A model generated the notes under the pieces. That model did no database searches. It was not told the DNA's origin and worked only from the letters and a program-made list of their open reading frames with translations. The position numbers were made by a program, and so were the translations under genes. Source: Methylotenera sp. (GTDB taxonomy: Bacteria; Pseudomonadota; Gammaproteobacteria; Burkholderiales; Methylophilaceae). From it: a DNA stretch of 64,000 nucleotides. The stretch is from contig JAUSAG010000042.1 of the NCBI GenBank assembly GCA_030652995.1, positions 1 through 64,000 of the forward strand. The letters are read 5' to 3'. Positions 33,813 to 46,163 of this stretch are shown here, piece after piece (position 1 is the stretch's first letter; each line of letters opens with the position of its first letter).

Positions 33813-36800
33813 TATGCAACCTCCAGCACTTTATCTTCAGCGAGTTCTATCAACGCGCGTTTGTATTCATTTGGCATGACTTTGATGAATTTATCACGAT
33901 ATTCATCCCAATGTTGCACAATAGTTTTTGCGCGTTCGCTATTGGTATAAGCGATGTGTTTAGTCAGCAGGCCGAGCAATATGGCTTCGTCAGGTGTACC
34001 TAAGTGATGTACCGCATCCGCACTTACTTGGTCTACATGCAGGACTTTTTCCAAGGAAACCATACCCAAATTGCAACGTTTAGCAAACTGGCCGTCTTCA
34101 TCATACACATACGCCACGCCACCACTCATGCCTGCGGCAAAGTTTTGCCCCGTAGCACCTAATACTACCACTGTGCCGCCTGTCATATATTCACAGCCGT
34201 GGTTACCTACGCCTTCAACCACAGCCGACGCGCCCGAGTTGCGCACACAAAATCGCTCCCCCGCCACGCCACTGAAGTATGCTTCGCCTGTGGTTGCACC
34301 GTACATGACGGTGTTGCCGACAATAATGTTTTCATGCGAAACACCACGGAATGCGACAGGTGGCTTGATCACAATGCGGCCACCGCACAAGCCTTTGCCT
34401 ACGTAATCGTTCCCTTCGCCTGTGAGCTCAAGGCTAATGCCTTGCGCTAAAAATGCCGCAAAACTTTGGCCTGAAGTACCGGTAAATTTCACTTGAATAG
34501 TGTCATCCGGCAAGCCTGCCTGACCATAGCGCTTAGCTACTTGGTGCGACAACATCGTGCCTACGGTACGGTTTGTATTGGAAATAGGTAAATCCAACAC
34601 CACCTGCTCGCGTCTTTCTAAAGCCGGCTTAGCGAGTTTGACCAATTTGTTATCCAGCGCGTTATCCAAACCATGGTCTTGCACATCATTGTGCTTGCGT
34701 GACACACTGACGGGCATTTCAGGCAAATGAAATACTTTGCTGAAATCCAAACCCTGGATTTTCCAATGGTCAATACCTGCTTGCATGTTCAGCAAATCGG
34801 CACGACCAATTAAATCATCAAATTTCTCAACACCCATCTCGGCCATCAGCTCGCGCACTTCTTCAGCCACAAAAAAGAAGTAATTGACTACATGCTCAGG
34901 CTGACCAGTAAAGCGCTTGCGCAATTCTGGGTCTTGCGTGGCAACACCCACCGGACAAGTGTTGAGATGGCACTTGCGCATCATGATGCAGCCTTCAACA
35001 ACTAGGGGCGCGGTGGCAAAACCAAATTCATCGGCACCCAGCAATGCGCCAATCAGCACATCGCGGCCAGTTTTAATTTGCCCATCCACTTGTAATACCA
35101 CGCGACCACGCAATTGGTTCAGAACAAGCGTCTGTTGTGTTTCAGAAAGCCCAAGCTCCCACGGCGTACCCGTATGCTTCACCGATGAAATAGGCGATGC
35201 ACCTGTGCCTCCATCATGCCCTGCGACTACAATATGATCTGACTTGGCTTTGGCTACGCCTGCCGCCACGGTTCCGATGCCTGTTTCTGACACCAGCTTC
35301 ACTGAAATAGTGGCGCTAGGGTTGGCATTTTTTAAATCATGAATAAGCTGTGCCAAATCTTCAATCGAATAAATATCATGATGTGGCGGTGGTGAAATCA
35401 AACCCACGCCAGGCACTGAGAAACGCAACTTGGCAATGTATTCTGAGACTTTATGGCCTGGCAACTGGCCACCTTCACCAGGTTTTGCACCTTGCGCCAT
35501 TTTGATTTGGATTTGGTCGGCATTTGATAAATACTCAGCTGTTACCCCAAAGCGACCTGAAGCCACTTGCTTAATGGCCGAGCGCATGGAGTCGCCCACA
35601 TTAAGCGGAATGTCGGTTTCAATTAAATGCCGCCCAATCACGGCAGCAACGCTCGTACCACTAGTCACAGGTATAAAACGTTTTGGGTCCTCACCCCCCT
35701 CACCCGTATTCGATTTGCCGCCTATGCGGTTCATTGCAATCGCCAAAGTTGCATGGGCTTCGGTTGAAATTGAGCCTAGTGACATCGCGCCTGTGGCAAA
35801 GCGTTTAACGATTTCTTTGGCAGATTCAACGCGATAAAGCGGAATAGACAAATTGGCCGGTTTAATTTCAAACAAGCCGCGCAAGGTCATGTGGCGGCGT
35901 GCTTGATCGTTAATCAGCTTGGCATATTCCTTGTATGTTTCATATTGACCTGTTCGCGTTGCGTGTTGTAGCTTGGCAATTGAGTCAGGTGTCCAAGTAT
36001 GTTCTTCACCGCGCACGCGGAACGCGTATTCACCACCTGCATCCAAGTTATTTGCCAGCAGAGGGTCTGTACCAAAGGCGGCGCTATGTAAGCGTAACGC
36101 TTCATCAGCGACTTGGTCTAAACCGATACCTTCAATATTGGTAGTTGTTCCCGTAAAATATTGCTCGACAAACGCGCTGTTTAAGCCAATGGCTTCAAAA
36201 ATTTGCGCGCCACAGTATGACTGATAAGTTGAAATGCCCATTTTAGACATCACTTTATACAAACCTTTGCCAATCGCTTTCACAAATTTCTTAGCGGCTT
36301 CATCAGCGTCTTTAGTATCTAAATGTTGAATGGTTTCAAACGCCAGCCATGGGCAAACAGCCTCTGCACCATAGCCGCCCAGAAGCGCAAAATGATGCAC
36401 CTCGCGCGCTGAGCCTGTATCGACCACCAACCCAGTGCTGGTTCTTAATCCAGCTTGCACCAAATGTTTATGCGTTGCAGAACAAGCTAGCAAAGCTGGC
36501 ACTGCCAAGCGTGTTTCGCTCACATTTCTATCTGAAAGAATAAGAATATTGAAGCCGTCTTTAACCGCTTTTTCTGCTGCACTTGTGATGCTTGCAACGG
36601 CGGAAACCATGCCAGCCTTACCTTGTGTGGCAGGGTAGGTAATGTCCAGCACCAAGGATTGATGCTGGTTTTGCGTGAGTGTGGCAATTGCCTTTAATTG
36701 CGCTAACTCTGCTAAGGTCAATACAGGCTGGCTAGCTTCTAATCGAATCGACGGTGCAGTTTCGTCCACTGCCAACAAGTTAGGTTTAGGGCCAATAAAA

Positions 36801-38497
36801 GTGACTAGCGACATCACCAATTCTTCACGAATCGGGTCAACGGGCGGGTTGGTCACTTGCGCGAATAATTGCTTAAAGTAATTATACAAAAGCTTAGGCT
36901 TTGCTGATAACACGGGCAGGGCAGCATCATTACCCATCGAGCCATAAGCCTCTTCGCCTGTTTGCACCATCGGCTGTAATACATATTTAATATCTTCTTG
37001 TGTATAACCAAAAGCCTGCTGAACATCCAGCAAGTTAGCGGTCATTTTAAAATCACTTTCAACTTTTGGCATATCGCGCAAAAAGTAGCGTGATTTTTTC
37101 AGCCACTGCTGGTAAGGCCTGGCGCTGGCAAGCGCATTTTTTACTTCAGCATCGGCAATAATGCGACCTTGCTCCATGTCAATCAGCAACATTTTTCCAG
37201 GCTCTAGCCGCCATTTTTTAACAATTCTTTCTTGCGGAAATGTAATCACGCCCATTTCTGATGCCATCATCACAATGTCGTCATCGGTCACCAAATACCT
37301 TGCAGGACGCAAACCATTACGGTCTAAGGTTGCGCCTACCATGCGGCCATCCGTAAACGCAACTGCCGCTGGGCCGTCCCATGGCTCCATCAAAGCAGCG
37401 TGATATTCATAAAAAGCACGACGCTCTTCTTCCATCAATGGGTTGCCAGCAGTATCCTTTGCGCCCCAAGCTTCAGGAATTAACATCATCATGGCATGCG
37501 GTAAGCTGTAACCACCCGCCACCAGTAATTCTAAGCAATTATCAAAACAGGCAGAATCAGATTGGCCATCAACAATCAGTGGCCATAGTTTTTCTAAATC
37601 CTCACCGATTATGCTCGACTTCATGGTTTCATGACGCGCCGCCACCCAATTCACATTGCCTTGGATGGTGTTAATTTCACCATTGTGCGCAATCATGCGG
37701 AACGGATGCGCTAAATCCCATGCGGGGAATGTATTCGTAGAAAAGCGTTGATGCACTAGTGCCAGCGCAGACACTACCGTGCCATCGCTTAAATCTTTGT
37801 AATAAACGCCTACTTCATTGGCCAGCAACATGCCTTTGTAAACGATCGTGCGTGAAGACAATGAAGGCATATAAAATGCAGCATTGTCTTTTAATTCAAG
37901 CGCTCGTACTGCATGCTCGATGCGTTTACGAATGACAAACAATTTGCGCTCAAATTTATTCTGGCTCTCTGGATTTTGATCTGATCCCGTTGAGGCAATG
38001 AATACCTGACGCATGGTCGGCTCAACATCACGCGCGGCTTGTGCAATGTTGCTGTTATCCACTGGCACATCGCGCCATCCTAGCAATGTTTGATTTTCTT
38101 CTGCAATAATCTTGGTGAACAAGGCTTCACATGCGGCACAATTTTTAGCATCCTGCGGCAAGAACACATTACCTACTGCGTACTGCCCTGCTTCTGGCAA
38201 GGCGAAACCAAGCTTGGCCGCCTCTTTGCGCATAAATGCATCTGGCATTTGCATCAGCAACCCTGCACCATCGCCTAATTTAGGGTCGTAACCTGTTGCA
38301 CCACGGTGCGTAAGGTTGGTGAGTAACTCCAAACCTTGCTGTACAATTTTGTGGCTTTTTTTACCCTTAATATGCGCCACAAACCCAACGCCACAGGCGT
38401 CACGCTCATTGCTAGGGCGATATAAGCCCTGCGCTTCAGGCGCTAACCAATTTTTGTTTATCTGATTTAACGTTTGATCCACTGCCTGCTCCATCAA
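33812..38497 (-). CDS. gltB: Glutamate synthase large subunit GltB
   Basis: The 1561-residue protein is full length. The class II amidotransferase nucleophile is C35 in [10 protein letters not shown], implying removal of the first 34 residues. FMN and Fe-S regions carry [10 protein letters not shown] and [14 protein letters not shown]. The C-terminal GltB beta-helix domain ends the protein. It makes glutamate from glutamine and 2-oxoglutarate, the main ammonium assimilation route in methylotrophs, here beside gdhA. Confidence 0.97.
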   Translation of the reverse strand: MMEQAVDQTLNQINKNWLAPEAQGLYRPSNERDACGVGFVAHIKGKKSHKIVQQGLELLTNLTHRGATGYDPKLGDGAGLLMQMPDAFMRKEAAKLGFALPEAGQYAVGNVFLPQDAKNCAACEALFTKIIAEENQTLLGWRDVPVDNSNIAQAARDVEPTMRQVFIASTGSDQNPESQNKFERKLFVIRKRIEHAVRALELKDNAAFYMPSLSSRTIVYKGMLLANEVGVYYKDLSDGTVVSALALVHQRFSTNTFPAWDLAHPFRMIAHNGEINTIQGNVNWVAARHETMKSSIIGEDLEKLWPLIVDGQSDSACFDNCLELLVAGGYSLPHAMMMLIPEAWGAKDTAGNPLMEEERRAFYEYHAALMEPWDGPAAVAFTDGRMVGATLDRNGLRPARYLVTDDDIVMMASEMGVITFPQERIVKKWRLEPGKMLLIDMEQGRIIADAEVKNALASARPYQQWLKKSRYFLRDMPKVESDFKMTANLLDVQQAFGYTQEDIKYVLQPMVQTGEEAYGSMGNDAALPVLSAKPKLLYNYFKQLFAQVTNPPVDPIREELVMSLVTFIGPKPNLLAVDETAPSIRLEASQPVLTLAELAQLKAIATLTQNQHQSLVLDITYPATQGKAGMVSAVASITSAAEKAVKDGFNILILSDRNVSETRLAVPALLACSATHKHLVQAGLRTSTGLVVDTGSAREVHHFALLGGYGAEAVCPWLAFETIQHLDTKDADEAAKKFVKAIGKGLYKVMSKMGISTYQSYCGAQIFEAIGLNSAFVEQYFTGTTTNIEGIGLDQVADEALRLHSAAFGTDPLLANNLDAGGEYAFRVRGEEHTWTPDSIAKLQHATRTGQYETYKEYAKLINDQARRHMTLRGLFEIKPANLSIPLYRVESAKEIVKRFATGAMSLGSISTEAHATLAIAMNRIGGKSNTGEGGEDPKRFIPVTSGTSVAAVIGRHLIETDIPLNVGDSMRSAIKQVASGRFGVTAEYLSNADQIQIKMAQGAKPGEGGQLPGHKVSEYIAKLRFSVPGVGLISPPPHHDIYSIEDLAQLIHDLKNANPSATISVKLVSETGIGTVAAGVAKAKSDHIVVAGHDGGTGASPISSVKHTGTPWELGLSETQQTLVLNQLRGRVVLQVDGQIKTGRDVLIGALLGADEFGFATAPLVVEGCIMMRKCHLNTCPVGVATQDPELRKRFTGQPEHVVNYFFFVAEEVRELMAEMGVEKFDDLIGRADLLNMQAGIDHWKIQGLDFSKVFHLPEMPVSVSRKHNDVQDHGLDNALDNKLVKLAKPALERREQVVLDLPISNTNRTVGTMLSHQVAKRYGQAGLPDDTIQVKFTGTSGQSFAAFLAQGISLELTGEGNDYVGKGLCGGRIVIKPPVAFRGVSHENIIVGNTVMYGATTGEAYFSGVAGERFCVRNSGASAVVEGVGNHGCEYMTGGTVVVLGATGQNFAAGMSGGVAYVYDEDGQFAKRCNLGMVSLEKVLHVDQVSADAVHHLGTPDEAILLGLLTKHIAYTNSERAKTIVQHWDEYRDKFIKVMPNEYKRALIELAEDKVLEVA

Positions 38498-38986
38498 CCT
38501 TAACCCTCATGTTTGAGTACACTTTAGCCATTTTACTACCAATACAAAATACACTGTCGTCTTAGAAATAAGCAAAAAGTGTGCAAGTTATTAATTGTTA
38601 ACAGTTATTTTACATATTTATTTTAATAATCTTATAAAAATCAAAAGGTTGCAACTCCCCCCCCTAAGATCAGTTGTTGCGATATTTACATTTATGCGGC
38701 TAAAATTTGTACCTGTGCCTTATTTTGCATAAGCATATATGCACCACGATAGTGCGGCTTAAATTTATATGCACCTTTTTAGTACTTTCAATCTCAATTA
38801 GCCAACACTTTAAATACACGTACATTGACGAAAACCGTTAAACCTAGAATAAACAGTTTGTGCACGAGATGCGTTAGGTCGGCATTTTACCTTCAAGTAA
38901 AAACTCGAAAAAACATAAAATAAGCGATTTTACGCACAAAAAAACCCGCAACAAAAGTTGCGGGCTTCGCCTAACTAAAAGCTAAC
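38498..38986. other. Intergenic region upstream of gltB
   Basis: This AT-rich 489-base gap contains the gltB promoter and the gdhA terminator. A run of eight or nine C residues (about 38656-38664) is the only unusual base composition. No open frame or RNA recognised. Confidence 0.4.
38938..38966 (-). terminator. Terminator after gdhA
   Basis: CCCGCAAC pairs with GTTGCGGG around AAAA. On the minus strand it is followed by TTTTTTTG, so it terminates gdhA. Confidence 0.9.
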
Positions 38987-40502
<1,516 letters not shown>

Positions 40503-41789
40503 TTAATTTTTTATACTGGAGAAAGCAACCTTTGCCACGTCTAGCGTTTTAGCTATGTCTTCATCGCTATGTGCGGCTGAAACAAAGCCAGCTTCAAAGG
40601 CTGATGGGCCCAGATAAATACCAGCATCTAACATGCTGTGAAAAAACTGATTGAAGTGCTCTTTGTTTGATTGCATCATCTCATGGTAAGAAGTGGGGCA
40701 TTTTTCGCAGAAATATAAGCCAAACATACCGCCCACGCTTTGTGCGTTAAAGATTACACCAGCATCTTTAGCTGCCGCCTTCAAGCCATCCACCAGTTTT
40801 TTGGTTTGTGCTGTTAATTTAGCGTGAAAATCTGGCGCTTGAATCAGCTCTAAGGTTTTTAAACCAGCCGTCACCGCAACAGGGTTGCCCGATAGCGTGC
40901 CAGCCTGATAAACCTTACCCACAGGGGCCAAGCATTGCATAATATCTTTACGCCCACCAAATGCACCTACCGGCAAGCCGCCACCAATCACCTTGCCCAA
41001 TGTAGTCATATCAGGCTTGATATTATATAAAGCTTGCGCACCGCCCAATGCTACGCGAAACCCCGTCATCACTTCATCAAAAATCAACACTGTGCCGTGT
41101 TTAGTGCAAAGCTCGCGCAAGGCTTGCAAAAACTCCATGTGCGGCACGATTAAGTTCATGTTGCCGACAACAGGCTCAATAATTACACAGGCGATTTCAT
41201 CACCTGTTGTACTAAATAAATCTTTTAACTGCTGCGTATTATTATATTCTAGCGTTAAAGTGTGAGCGGCCACACTAGCTGGAACGCCTCCTGAATCTGG
41301 CTCACCAAAAGTGAGTAAACCTGAACCAGCCTTTACCAACAAACCATCTGAATGGCCGTGGTAGCAACCCTCAAATTTCACAATTTTATCGCGGCCAGTA
41401 AAACCACGCGCCGTGCGGATTGCGCTCATGGTCGCTTCGGTGCCGCTACTATTTAGGCGCACTTGCTCCATGCTTGGCACAAGCTTATTAATCAACTGCG
41501 CCATTTCAAGCTCTAAACCTGTTGGCGCACCAAAACTCAAACTATTTGCCGCAACCTCCTGCACCGCCTTAACCACTTGCGGATGCGCGTGACCTACAAT
41601 CATCGGCCCCCATGAGTTGATATAGTCGATATACTCTTTACCATCCACATCCCATAACCTAGAGCCCAGCCCTTTTTTAAAGAAAATCGGCGTACCACCG
41701 ACGCTACGAAACGCGCGCACTGGCGAGTTCACGCCACCTGGAATAAGCGTTAAAGATTTTTCAAAGAGGGTTTGGTTAAGTGAGGTCAT
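40503..41789 (-). CDS. hemL: Glutamate-1-semialdehyde 2,1-aminomutase HemL
   Basis: The 428-residue PLP enzyme carries [57 protein letters not shown] and the lysine-containing [18 protein letters not shown]. It makes 5-aminolevulinate from glutamate-1-semialdehyde for haem synthesis. Its start overlaps the thiE stop by four bases (ATGA), making a thiD-thiE-hemL operon on the minus strand. Confidence 0.97.
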   Translation of the reverse strand: MTSLNQTLFEKSLTLIPGGVNSPVRAFRSVGGTPIFFKKGLGSRLWDVDGKEYIDYINSWGPMIVGHAHPQVVKAVQEVAANSLSFGAPTGLELEMAQLINKLVPSMEQVRLNSSGTEATMSAIRTARGFTGRDKIVKFEGCYHGHSDGLLVKAGSGLLTFGEPDSGGVPASVAAHTLTLEYNNTQQLKDLFSTTGDEIACVIIEPVVGNMNLIVPHMEFLQALRELCTKHGTVLIFDEVMTGFRVALGGAQALYNIKPDMTTLGKVIGGGLPVGAFGGRKDIMQCLAPVGKVYQAGTLSGNPVAVTAGLKTLELIQAPDFHAKLTAQTKKLVDGLKAAAKDAGVIFNAQSVGGMFGLYFCEKCPTSYHEMMQSNKEHFNQFFHSMLDAGIYLGPSAFEAGFVSAAHSDEDIAKTLDVAKVAFSSIKN

Positions 41790-42400
41790 AATATGAATAA
41801 CTTTGTGAATTGTTGAGTGGTTAATTTTACGTCATCTGCACTAAAAATTGCGTTAATCACCGCAATTGCATTGGCACCAGCGCTGATCATTGACGATGCA
41901 TTTTCTAAGGTAATGCCGCCTATCGCAATGGTAGGAATAGTGAGCTCAGATTTAGCGCGAGTAAACAATTCTAGCCCCGCCACCGGTGCATGCGGCTTAG
42001 TGCTCGACGTAAAGCATGCGCCAAATGCCACATAATCCGCACCCGCTTGTTGTGCTGATAGGGCTAAATCAAAACGGTTATAACACGAGGCGCCCATGAT
42101 TTTATTTGCACACAACTTGGCACGTGCTTCGCTTAAATTACCGTCATCTGCGCCTAAATGTACGCCATCTGCATCTAACATCAGGCAGAGCTCGATAGAG
42201 TCGTTAATAATCAGCGGTACGTGATATTGGCGGCACAGGGGTAGCAATGCGCGCGCTTGTTGCGTTTGTAGCTTGTAATTAGCAAGTTTGTTGCGATACT
42301 GCAACATTTTGATGCCACCCTGTAGCGCGGCTTCGACTTTGGCCACCAGCACATCGGTATTTTGCTCGTCCGGTGTGATGGCATATAAACCTGTAATCAT
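41786..42400 (-). CDS. thiE: Thiamine-phosphate synthase ThiE
   Basis: The 204-residue TIM-barrel enzyme has LQYRNK with the phosphate/substrate residues, [19 protein letters not shown], the [10 protein letters not shown] segment and [12 protein letters not shown] near the C-terminus. It joins hydroxymethylpyrimidine diphosphate and thiazole phosphate to thiamine phosphate. It lies between thiD and hemL on one strand, with only 27 bases to thiD. Confidence 0.95.
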   Translation of the reverse strand: MITGLYAITPDEQNTDVLVAKVEAALQGGIKMLQYRNKLANYKLQTQQARALLPLCRQYHVPLIINDSIELCLMLDADGVHLGADDGNLSEARAKLCANKIMGASCYNRFDLALSAQQAGADYVAFGACFTSSTKPHAPVAGLELFTRAKSELTIPTIAIGGITLENASSMISAGANAIAVINAIFSADDVKLTTQQFTKLFIL

Positions 42401-42427
42401 ACAAAAAATAACTTATCAATCACGCCG

Positions 42428-43288
42428 CTAGTGCGTTTTAACACTTATATCACCACCACTTATGGGAGTGTCTTCTTCATCGCGCGCCCAAAACATGCGG
42501 TCTGGAATATATTGCCCCATGCCAGGCCTAAAGCCGTTTTTAAGGGTTTGCCAGGTATATTCCTGCGCTTCAAGCACCGCTTCTTCTAGACTAAGCCCGT
42601 GCGCCATGCAGGCCGCAATCGCGCTGGTTAGCGTACAGCCAGATCCATGATAACTGCCTGGCAGGCGCTCCCATTTATAGGCTTTAATCAGCTTGCTGTC
42701 ACCGTATAAGGTGTTGGTTACCTCAGTAGTACGCTCGTGCGTGCCGGTAATCAATACGTATTCGCTACCCATCGCCAGCAGGCGTGCGGCTACTTCATCC
42801 AAGTTTGTTAACGTCACTTCATCAGTATCATCACCAAAAGCAAATCTGCGCGCTTCAAGGCTATTGGGTGTAATCAATGTGGCCTGCGGAAACAGTAGCT
42901 CAACCATCGCCTCCATCATTTCATCATTGCTTAAATCGTCACCACGGCCTGAGGTTAAAATCGGGTCAATCAGCAATGGTATATCAGGATAATCGGCCAT
43001 AATTTCGGCAATCACCGCTATATTTTCAACCGAGCCTAACAGCCCTAGCTTAAATGCCGACACTTGAACGTCTTCTAAAATGGCGCGTGCCTGGTCATTC
43101 ACCCAATCTGCGTCCATCGCCAGCACGCCATCTACGCCCACGGTATCTTGCGCGGTGATTGCCGTTACCACAGAGAGTGGATGACAGCCAATGCTGGCAA
43201 ATGTGAGAATATCTGCCTGCAAACCAGCACCACCGCTAGGGTCTGTGCCTGCAAAAGTCAGAACTGAAGGAGGTGCAAGGTTTACCAT
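42428..43288 (-). CDS. thiD: Hydroxymethylpyrimidine (phosphate) kinase ThiD
   Basis: The 286-residue ribokinase-like protein has LTFAGTDPSGGAGLQADI near the N-terminus, VVTAITAQDTVGV, DPILTSGRGDDL and the C-terminal GSYHGSGCTLTSAIAA with the catalytic Asp/Gly loop. It phosphorylates hydroxymethylpyrimidine phosphate for ThiE. It is the first gene of the thiD-thiE-hemL run. Its upstream region leads into the left end of the integrated element at 43327. Confidence 0.95.
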   Translation of the reverse strand: MVNLAPPSVLTFAGTDPSGGAGLQADILTFASIGCHPLSVVTAITAQDTVGVDGVLAMDADWVNDQARAILEDVQVSAFKLGLLGSVENIAVIAEIMADYPDIPLLIDPILTSGRGDDLSNDEMMEAMVELLFPQATLITPNSLEARRFAFGDDTDEVTLTNLDEVAARLLAMGSEYVLITGTHERTTEVTNTLYGDSKLIKAYKWERLPGSYHGSGCTLTSAIAACMAHGLSLEEAVLEAQEYTWQTLKNGFRPGMGQYIPDRMFWARDEEDTPISGGDISVKTH

Positions 43289-43326
43289 TATTTTCTTCTA
43301 CTGTTATTAAGTCTTAATCACATTAA

Positions 43327-43350
43327 AAATGGAGCGGGTGACGGGAATCG
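43327..43350. repeat. Integrative-element attachment site, distal copy (attL/attR)
   Basis: 24 bases identical to 48132-48155 lie just after thiD (core TGGAGCGGGTGACGGGAATC). The copy at 48132-48155 is the 3' end of tRNA-Gly. This copy is a tRNA 3'-end duplicate without the rest of the gene, the usual footprint of tRNA-targeting integration. Confidence 0.92.
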
Positions 43351-43403
43351 ACTATCGCCATATAAACACCGCCAATAATAGATCAATGAAAATTAAGTGC
43401 AAT

Positions 43404-43428
43404 TTTTATACGTTTTTTTATACGTTTT
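43404..43428. repeat. Integrase-arm-like repeat, left copy
   Basis: Two overlapping TTTTATACGTTTT units (25 bases) are identical to 48001-48025. Their position about 55-80 bases inside the att copy is where arm-type integrase binding sites are expected. Confidence 0.65.
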
Positions 43429-43556
43429 TAAGTTTGCTTGTATCTAGTGCTTTCGTATTTTACAACCACTATTACACCATGGGGCATGGTTATTTAAATA
43501 TCTTTTTTGGTTGCATTTATAAAGCTGAAATTAAGCTGATGGGTTCCTGTATCTAA

Positions 43557-43958
43557 CCCTTTTGAGGAATTGCCCGCCTATACCCCCGTCTGCTAATTCG
43601 CAGGTGCGTGAATTTAGGGTAGTCTATGGGTTCCATACTTTAAGGTCATTGATTATTAGACCGCCTACCTCGCGCGCGGGCGCGTAGCTCTGCACTATGA
43701 ACATAATACCGATTGTGTTTAATTGCTGTTTTCAGTGTTAGAGTTAAGCTAAGTGTAAGCAGATGGTCTGGTAGAAGTAAGGTCATTGATTATTACATGA
43801 CCCTACCCTCGCGCGCGGGTGCGTGCGTGCGTATTGGTCGTGAAAGTCTAAGGATTTAAGCTAGGGTCGTGAGTATCTCTAGCATTGGCGTGGGGGTCGT
43901 GTAAACGTTTACACTTTTTAAGCTTAATTAAAAAACCACGTCTTAGGTGGCTTATGTT
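43557..43958. other. Non-coding left end of the element with direct repeats
   Basis: The motif TAAGGTCATTGATTATTA occurs at 43641-43658 and 43778-43795, each followed within about 15 bases by CTCGCGCGCGGG and GCG-rich sequence (GCGTGCGTGCG at about 43822). Further GGGTCGTG boxes lie near 43864 and 43896. The repeated pattern suggests an origin, a packaging or transfer site, or a regulatory region. No credible gene is seen. Confidence 0.5.
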
Positions 43959-44162
43959 TTAAATCTCACTAACAAACTGCTTTTGTTCTCGTAAATATCT
44001 AGCCGCATCTTGTAGCAATACACGAAAGCCGCCTTTAAAAGCGTTACGTGATACTTTAGCCTTACCTAAGATTGTTTTCGCGCCCGTGCTATGTTGCCAC
44101 GGTTGCCATTGCCTGATTAGTTCCGCTTGTCGCTGCTTTCGTTCCATTGTCCAGCCATTCAT
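43959..44162 (-). CDS. Small basic protein of satellite-type cluster
   Basis: The 67-residue protein starts at ATG 44162, supported by GGAGG nine bases upstream. It contains AELIRQWQPWQHSTGAKT followed by LGKAKVSRNAFKGG, a pattern I recall as the (R/Q)W-PW-STG-GK-NA-GG family found with the next gene in Burkholderiales elements. It overlaps the preceding gene by 74 bases. A DNA- or RNA-binding role is possible from the basic composition but is not shown. Confidence 0.7.
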   Translation of the reverse strand: MNGWTMERKQRQAELIRQWQPWQHSTGAKTILGKAKVSRNAFKGGFRVLLQDAARYLREQKQFVSEI

Positions 44163-44709
44163 TAGGTTGTGCCTCCAATAGTTTGTTTTGAGAATGTTGC
44201 TTTTCTTTCACGTGCGCGCGCTCGTGCGTATTGGTATCGAAACTACCGTTATTTACTTGCTGATTGCCACTAGTGATATTGGCTTGTTTTACGAATGTAG
44301 CTTGCTTTGGGTATTTAAGCTCAGTCAATGCCTGTATGGTTGCACGGCTTTGGCTTTGGGCTTTCAATGCCATATTCATAAACGCGGTATATTGAGCAAG
44401 CTGCGTTTTACTTGCTGCCATACGCCCTAATGTCACAAACATAGTTTGCAAGGATTGTGCTTGGCTAATCAGCATGGCTTCAATCGGTTGCATATCGCCA
44501 GCTTGAATAGTCTTTATTTTGTCGTTTAACGCACTAGCCACATCAGGTATTTCAGCTTTGGGGATTATTGAGCTAGTGAAGCTGTCCGTTAATATCGCAC
44601 CCATGTGTGAAGCTGATAAACTCACTTTGGCGTAACGCTCACTTTCAGACTGCTTATCTTGCTTTGCTAGTGGTGCTTTCTTTTTGGTGGTCACTTGTTT
44701 AGTCGTCAT
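44089..44709 (-). CDS. Conserved satellite/island protein of unknown function
   Basis: The start at ATG 44709 is preferred because AAAGGCG lies six bases upstream; an upstream ATG at 44733 overlaps the previous gene. The 206-residue product has the recognisable core AMLISQAQSLQTMFVTLGRM, FMNMALKAQSQSRATIQAL and KQATFVKQANITSGNQQVNN. This family is common in integrated elements of Proteobacteria, beside the small STG-type protein encoded next. No domain of known function is seen. Confidence 0.75.
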   Translation of the reverse strand: MTTKQVTTKKKAPLAKQDKQSESERYAKVSLSASHMGAILTDSFTSSIIPKAEIPDVASALNDKIKTIQAGDMQPIEAMLISQAQSLQTMFVTLGRMAASKTQLAQYTAFMNMALKAQSQSRATIQALTELKYPKQATFVKQANITSGNQQVNNGSFDTNTHERAHVKEKQHSQNKLLEAQPNEWLDNGTKAATSGTNQAMATVAT

Positions 44710-44729
44710 ATTGTCGCCTTTCAATATTT

Positions 44730-45386
44730 TCATGTCTGTAATGATTGCTTGCTAATACCGCTCTTACCCTTCACTCCAACAATACGCTTCACAGAATTAA
44801 CAGTGTGTAATGGTATAAATACATTGTTCTCGGTAGTCGTGCCAGTGAAAGTGCTTAAAAGTGGCTTTACAAGCTCGGTAGTCGTGCCAGTAGATTGCTT
44901 CACTGGCTCGGTAGTTGGGCTTGCACTGGCACGGTCATTGGGAAGCATCTTTTTTTTCGCCATAGGTGGTTTTCGCCTTGGCGTTGGTATTAGATTGCAA
45001 AGTGTATAAGCCCCACGTGAATAACTTTTAGCACTAATATCTAAGCTAACGTAATTGCTAATTTCATGCCAAGTAAGTGCAAATAGGTCTGCACCCATGT
45101 TTAAGCCACCCCATTTAGTTTGCACAATTAAGCCACGTTCAATTAACTCATTACGCGCTTTGCGGTTGTTTTCATCACACGTCCAGCCTTGGTTATACAA
45201 CCACTTTTTAGCAAGGTGTAAACGCCCATTGTTATTACCACTATGTTGGCGCATCAGTGCAAACAATAAAGCCTTAGCCTTATCACTCGCACCTTTAAAG
45301 CTAACGCTATCTAATACAGTCCAGGGGATTGCACCATAACCGCCTGATATAGTTTCTAGCCGTGCTTGTTTGTTTTTACGCGCCAT
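44730..45386 (-). CDS. Winged-helix protein, putative replication or regulatory
   Basis: The 218-residue product opens with a helix-turn-helix-like region (GAIPWTVLDSVSFKG, KAKALLFALMRQHSG, NRKARNELIERGLI) typical of element-encoded winged-helix proteins. A low-complexity Thr/Ser tail follows. The C-terminal tail has repeated TTEPVK/TTELVK-like units, perhaps a linker. Its start lies four bases after the stop of a 47-codon gene, implying coupling. Replication initiation is a guess from context. Confidence 0.65.
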   Translation of the reverse strand: MARKNKQARLETISGGYGAIPWTVLDSVSFKGASDKAKALLFALMRQHSGNNNGRLHLAKKWLYNQGWTCDENNRKARNELIERGLIVQTKWGGLNMGADLFALTWHEISNYVSLDISAKSYSRGAYTLCNLIPTPRRKPPMAKKKMLPNDRASASPTTEPVKQSTGTTTELVKPLLSTFTGTTTENNVFIPLHTVNSVKRIVGVKGKSGISKQSLQT

Positions 45387-45389
45387 TGT

Positions 45390-45533
45390 TTAGCTACCTT
45401 GCAATTGACTTAAAAAGCCAATCACCCCCATTAGCTCGCTTTCAGTCATATAGGCTAAATCATGCGCTATGGCATGGCTGTTAAACTTCATACAAAGCAC
45501 GTAGGCGCGTTCAAATAACATGGCGTAGGTCAT
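45390..45533 (-). CDS. Small coupled protein (47 residues)
   Basis: The frame starts MTYAMLFERAYVLCMKFNSH and has a helical C-terminal part (ELMGVIGFLSQLQGS). Its ATG overlaps the stop of the preceding winged-helix gene (TAATG), and its stop lies three bases before the next start. This tight coupling supports a real gene although no family is recognised. Confidence 0.55.
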   Translation of the reverse strand: MTYAMLFERAYVLCMKFNSHAIAHDLAYMTESELMGVIGFLSQLQGS

Positions 45534-45814
45534 TATGCCACCTCGCTATTTTTAATCGTTTCTAGGGGCTGTTTTTGCGTTAGCACATAGCGCGCAATGC
45601 CTTTGTGATTTATGCCGTGCGGACTTGTCCAGTTATCTGTTACGGTAACGATTAAGTAGCCAGCGCGTTTTAATTCCATAATGCGCGGTGCGGGTGACAT
45701 GATGTCGAGGTGTTCGCGGGCTTCGCTAGTGCTTATGTTGCCACTTTCAAAAAGCCAGTCTAATAATTTTAAGCGTTGATTAAATGCGCTGTTATCAGTA
45801 AATTTTGTGGTCAT
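45533..45814 (-). CDS. Small winged-helix DNA-binding protein
   Basis: The 93-residue product contains RLKLLDWLFESGNISTSEAR, EHLDIMSPAPRIMELKRAGY and a TVTDNW beta wing, i.e. a helix-turn-helix followed by a wing. It resembles element regulators that recognise a promoter. It starts by overlapping the stop of the 51-residue gene (TAATG) and its own stop overlaps the next start. Control of the element's operon is likely. Confidence 0.75.
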   Translation of the reverse strand: MTTKFTDNSAFNQRLKLLDWLFESGNISTSEAREHLDIMSPAPRIMELKRAGYLIVTVTDNWTSPHGINHKGIARYVLTQKQPLETIKNSEVA

Positions 45815-45969
45815 TATGCACCACCAATACTGAGGGCAATAACCAGTAAAATTAGCAACATGTAGATTAAAAAAGCTATGCTAAAATATGCATCGTGTTT
45901 AGTTTTATTGGGGGCGGCTTCTAGTGGGGCTGCCCTTTTGTTTTGGGTGTTCTCAATGTTATTAGCCAT
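45814..45969 (-). CDS. Small single-helix membrane protein (51 residues)
   Basis: MANNIENTQNKRAAPLEAA is followed by a basic stretch and one membrane helix (SIAFLIYMLLILLVIALSI). The start lies two bases after the alpA-like stop and the stop overlaps the next ATG, so it belongs to the operon. Possible roles include superinfection or envelope effects. None is evident from sequence. Confidence 0.6.
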   Translation of the reverse strand: MANNIENTQNKRAAPLEAAPNKTKHDAYFSIAFLIYMLLILLVIALSIGGA

Positions 45970-45971
45970 GA

Positions 45972-46163
45972 TTACACCTCAACTTTTGAGGCAGATATAC
46001 GGGAATCAATCCATGCTTGAATATCACTTTCAAGCCAGCCAATTGCACGTGCGCCTAATGATATGCTTTTAGGGAATGTGCCATTTTTCATCATGGCGTA
46101 AATGGTGCTACGGGATAAGCCTGTCCAGTCTTTGGCGGCTCTTAAACGTAAAAACTTTTTCAT
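45972..46163 (-). CDS. AlpA-family phage regulator
   Basis: The start at ATG 46163 (MKKFLRLRAAKDWTGLSRST) is chosen because the AlpA domain begins there; a longer frame to 46262 lacks support. The 63 residues contain LSRSTIYAMMKNGTFPKSI and ARAIGWLESDIQAWI, the AlpA/prophage CP4-57 signature. AlpA-like proteins activate excisionase and structural genes of P4-type elements. It is the first gene of the element's operon, opposite in position to int. Confidence 0.9.
   Translation of the reverse strand: MKKFLRLRAAKDWTGLSRSTIYAMMKNGTFPKSISLGARAIGWLESDIQAWIDSRISASKVEV

Noticed and set aside
38656-38664. Run of C residues upstream of gltB, possible phase-variable tract
   Set aside because: Short and not inside a gene; no mirrored feature supports slippage control.
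43329-43556. 75-codon frame across the left att site and arm-type repeats
   Set aside because: It overlaps the att core and integrase-arm repeats, has no ribosome site and no recognised family.
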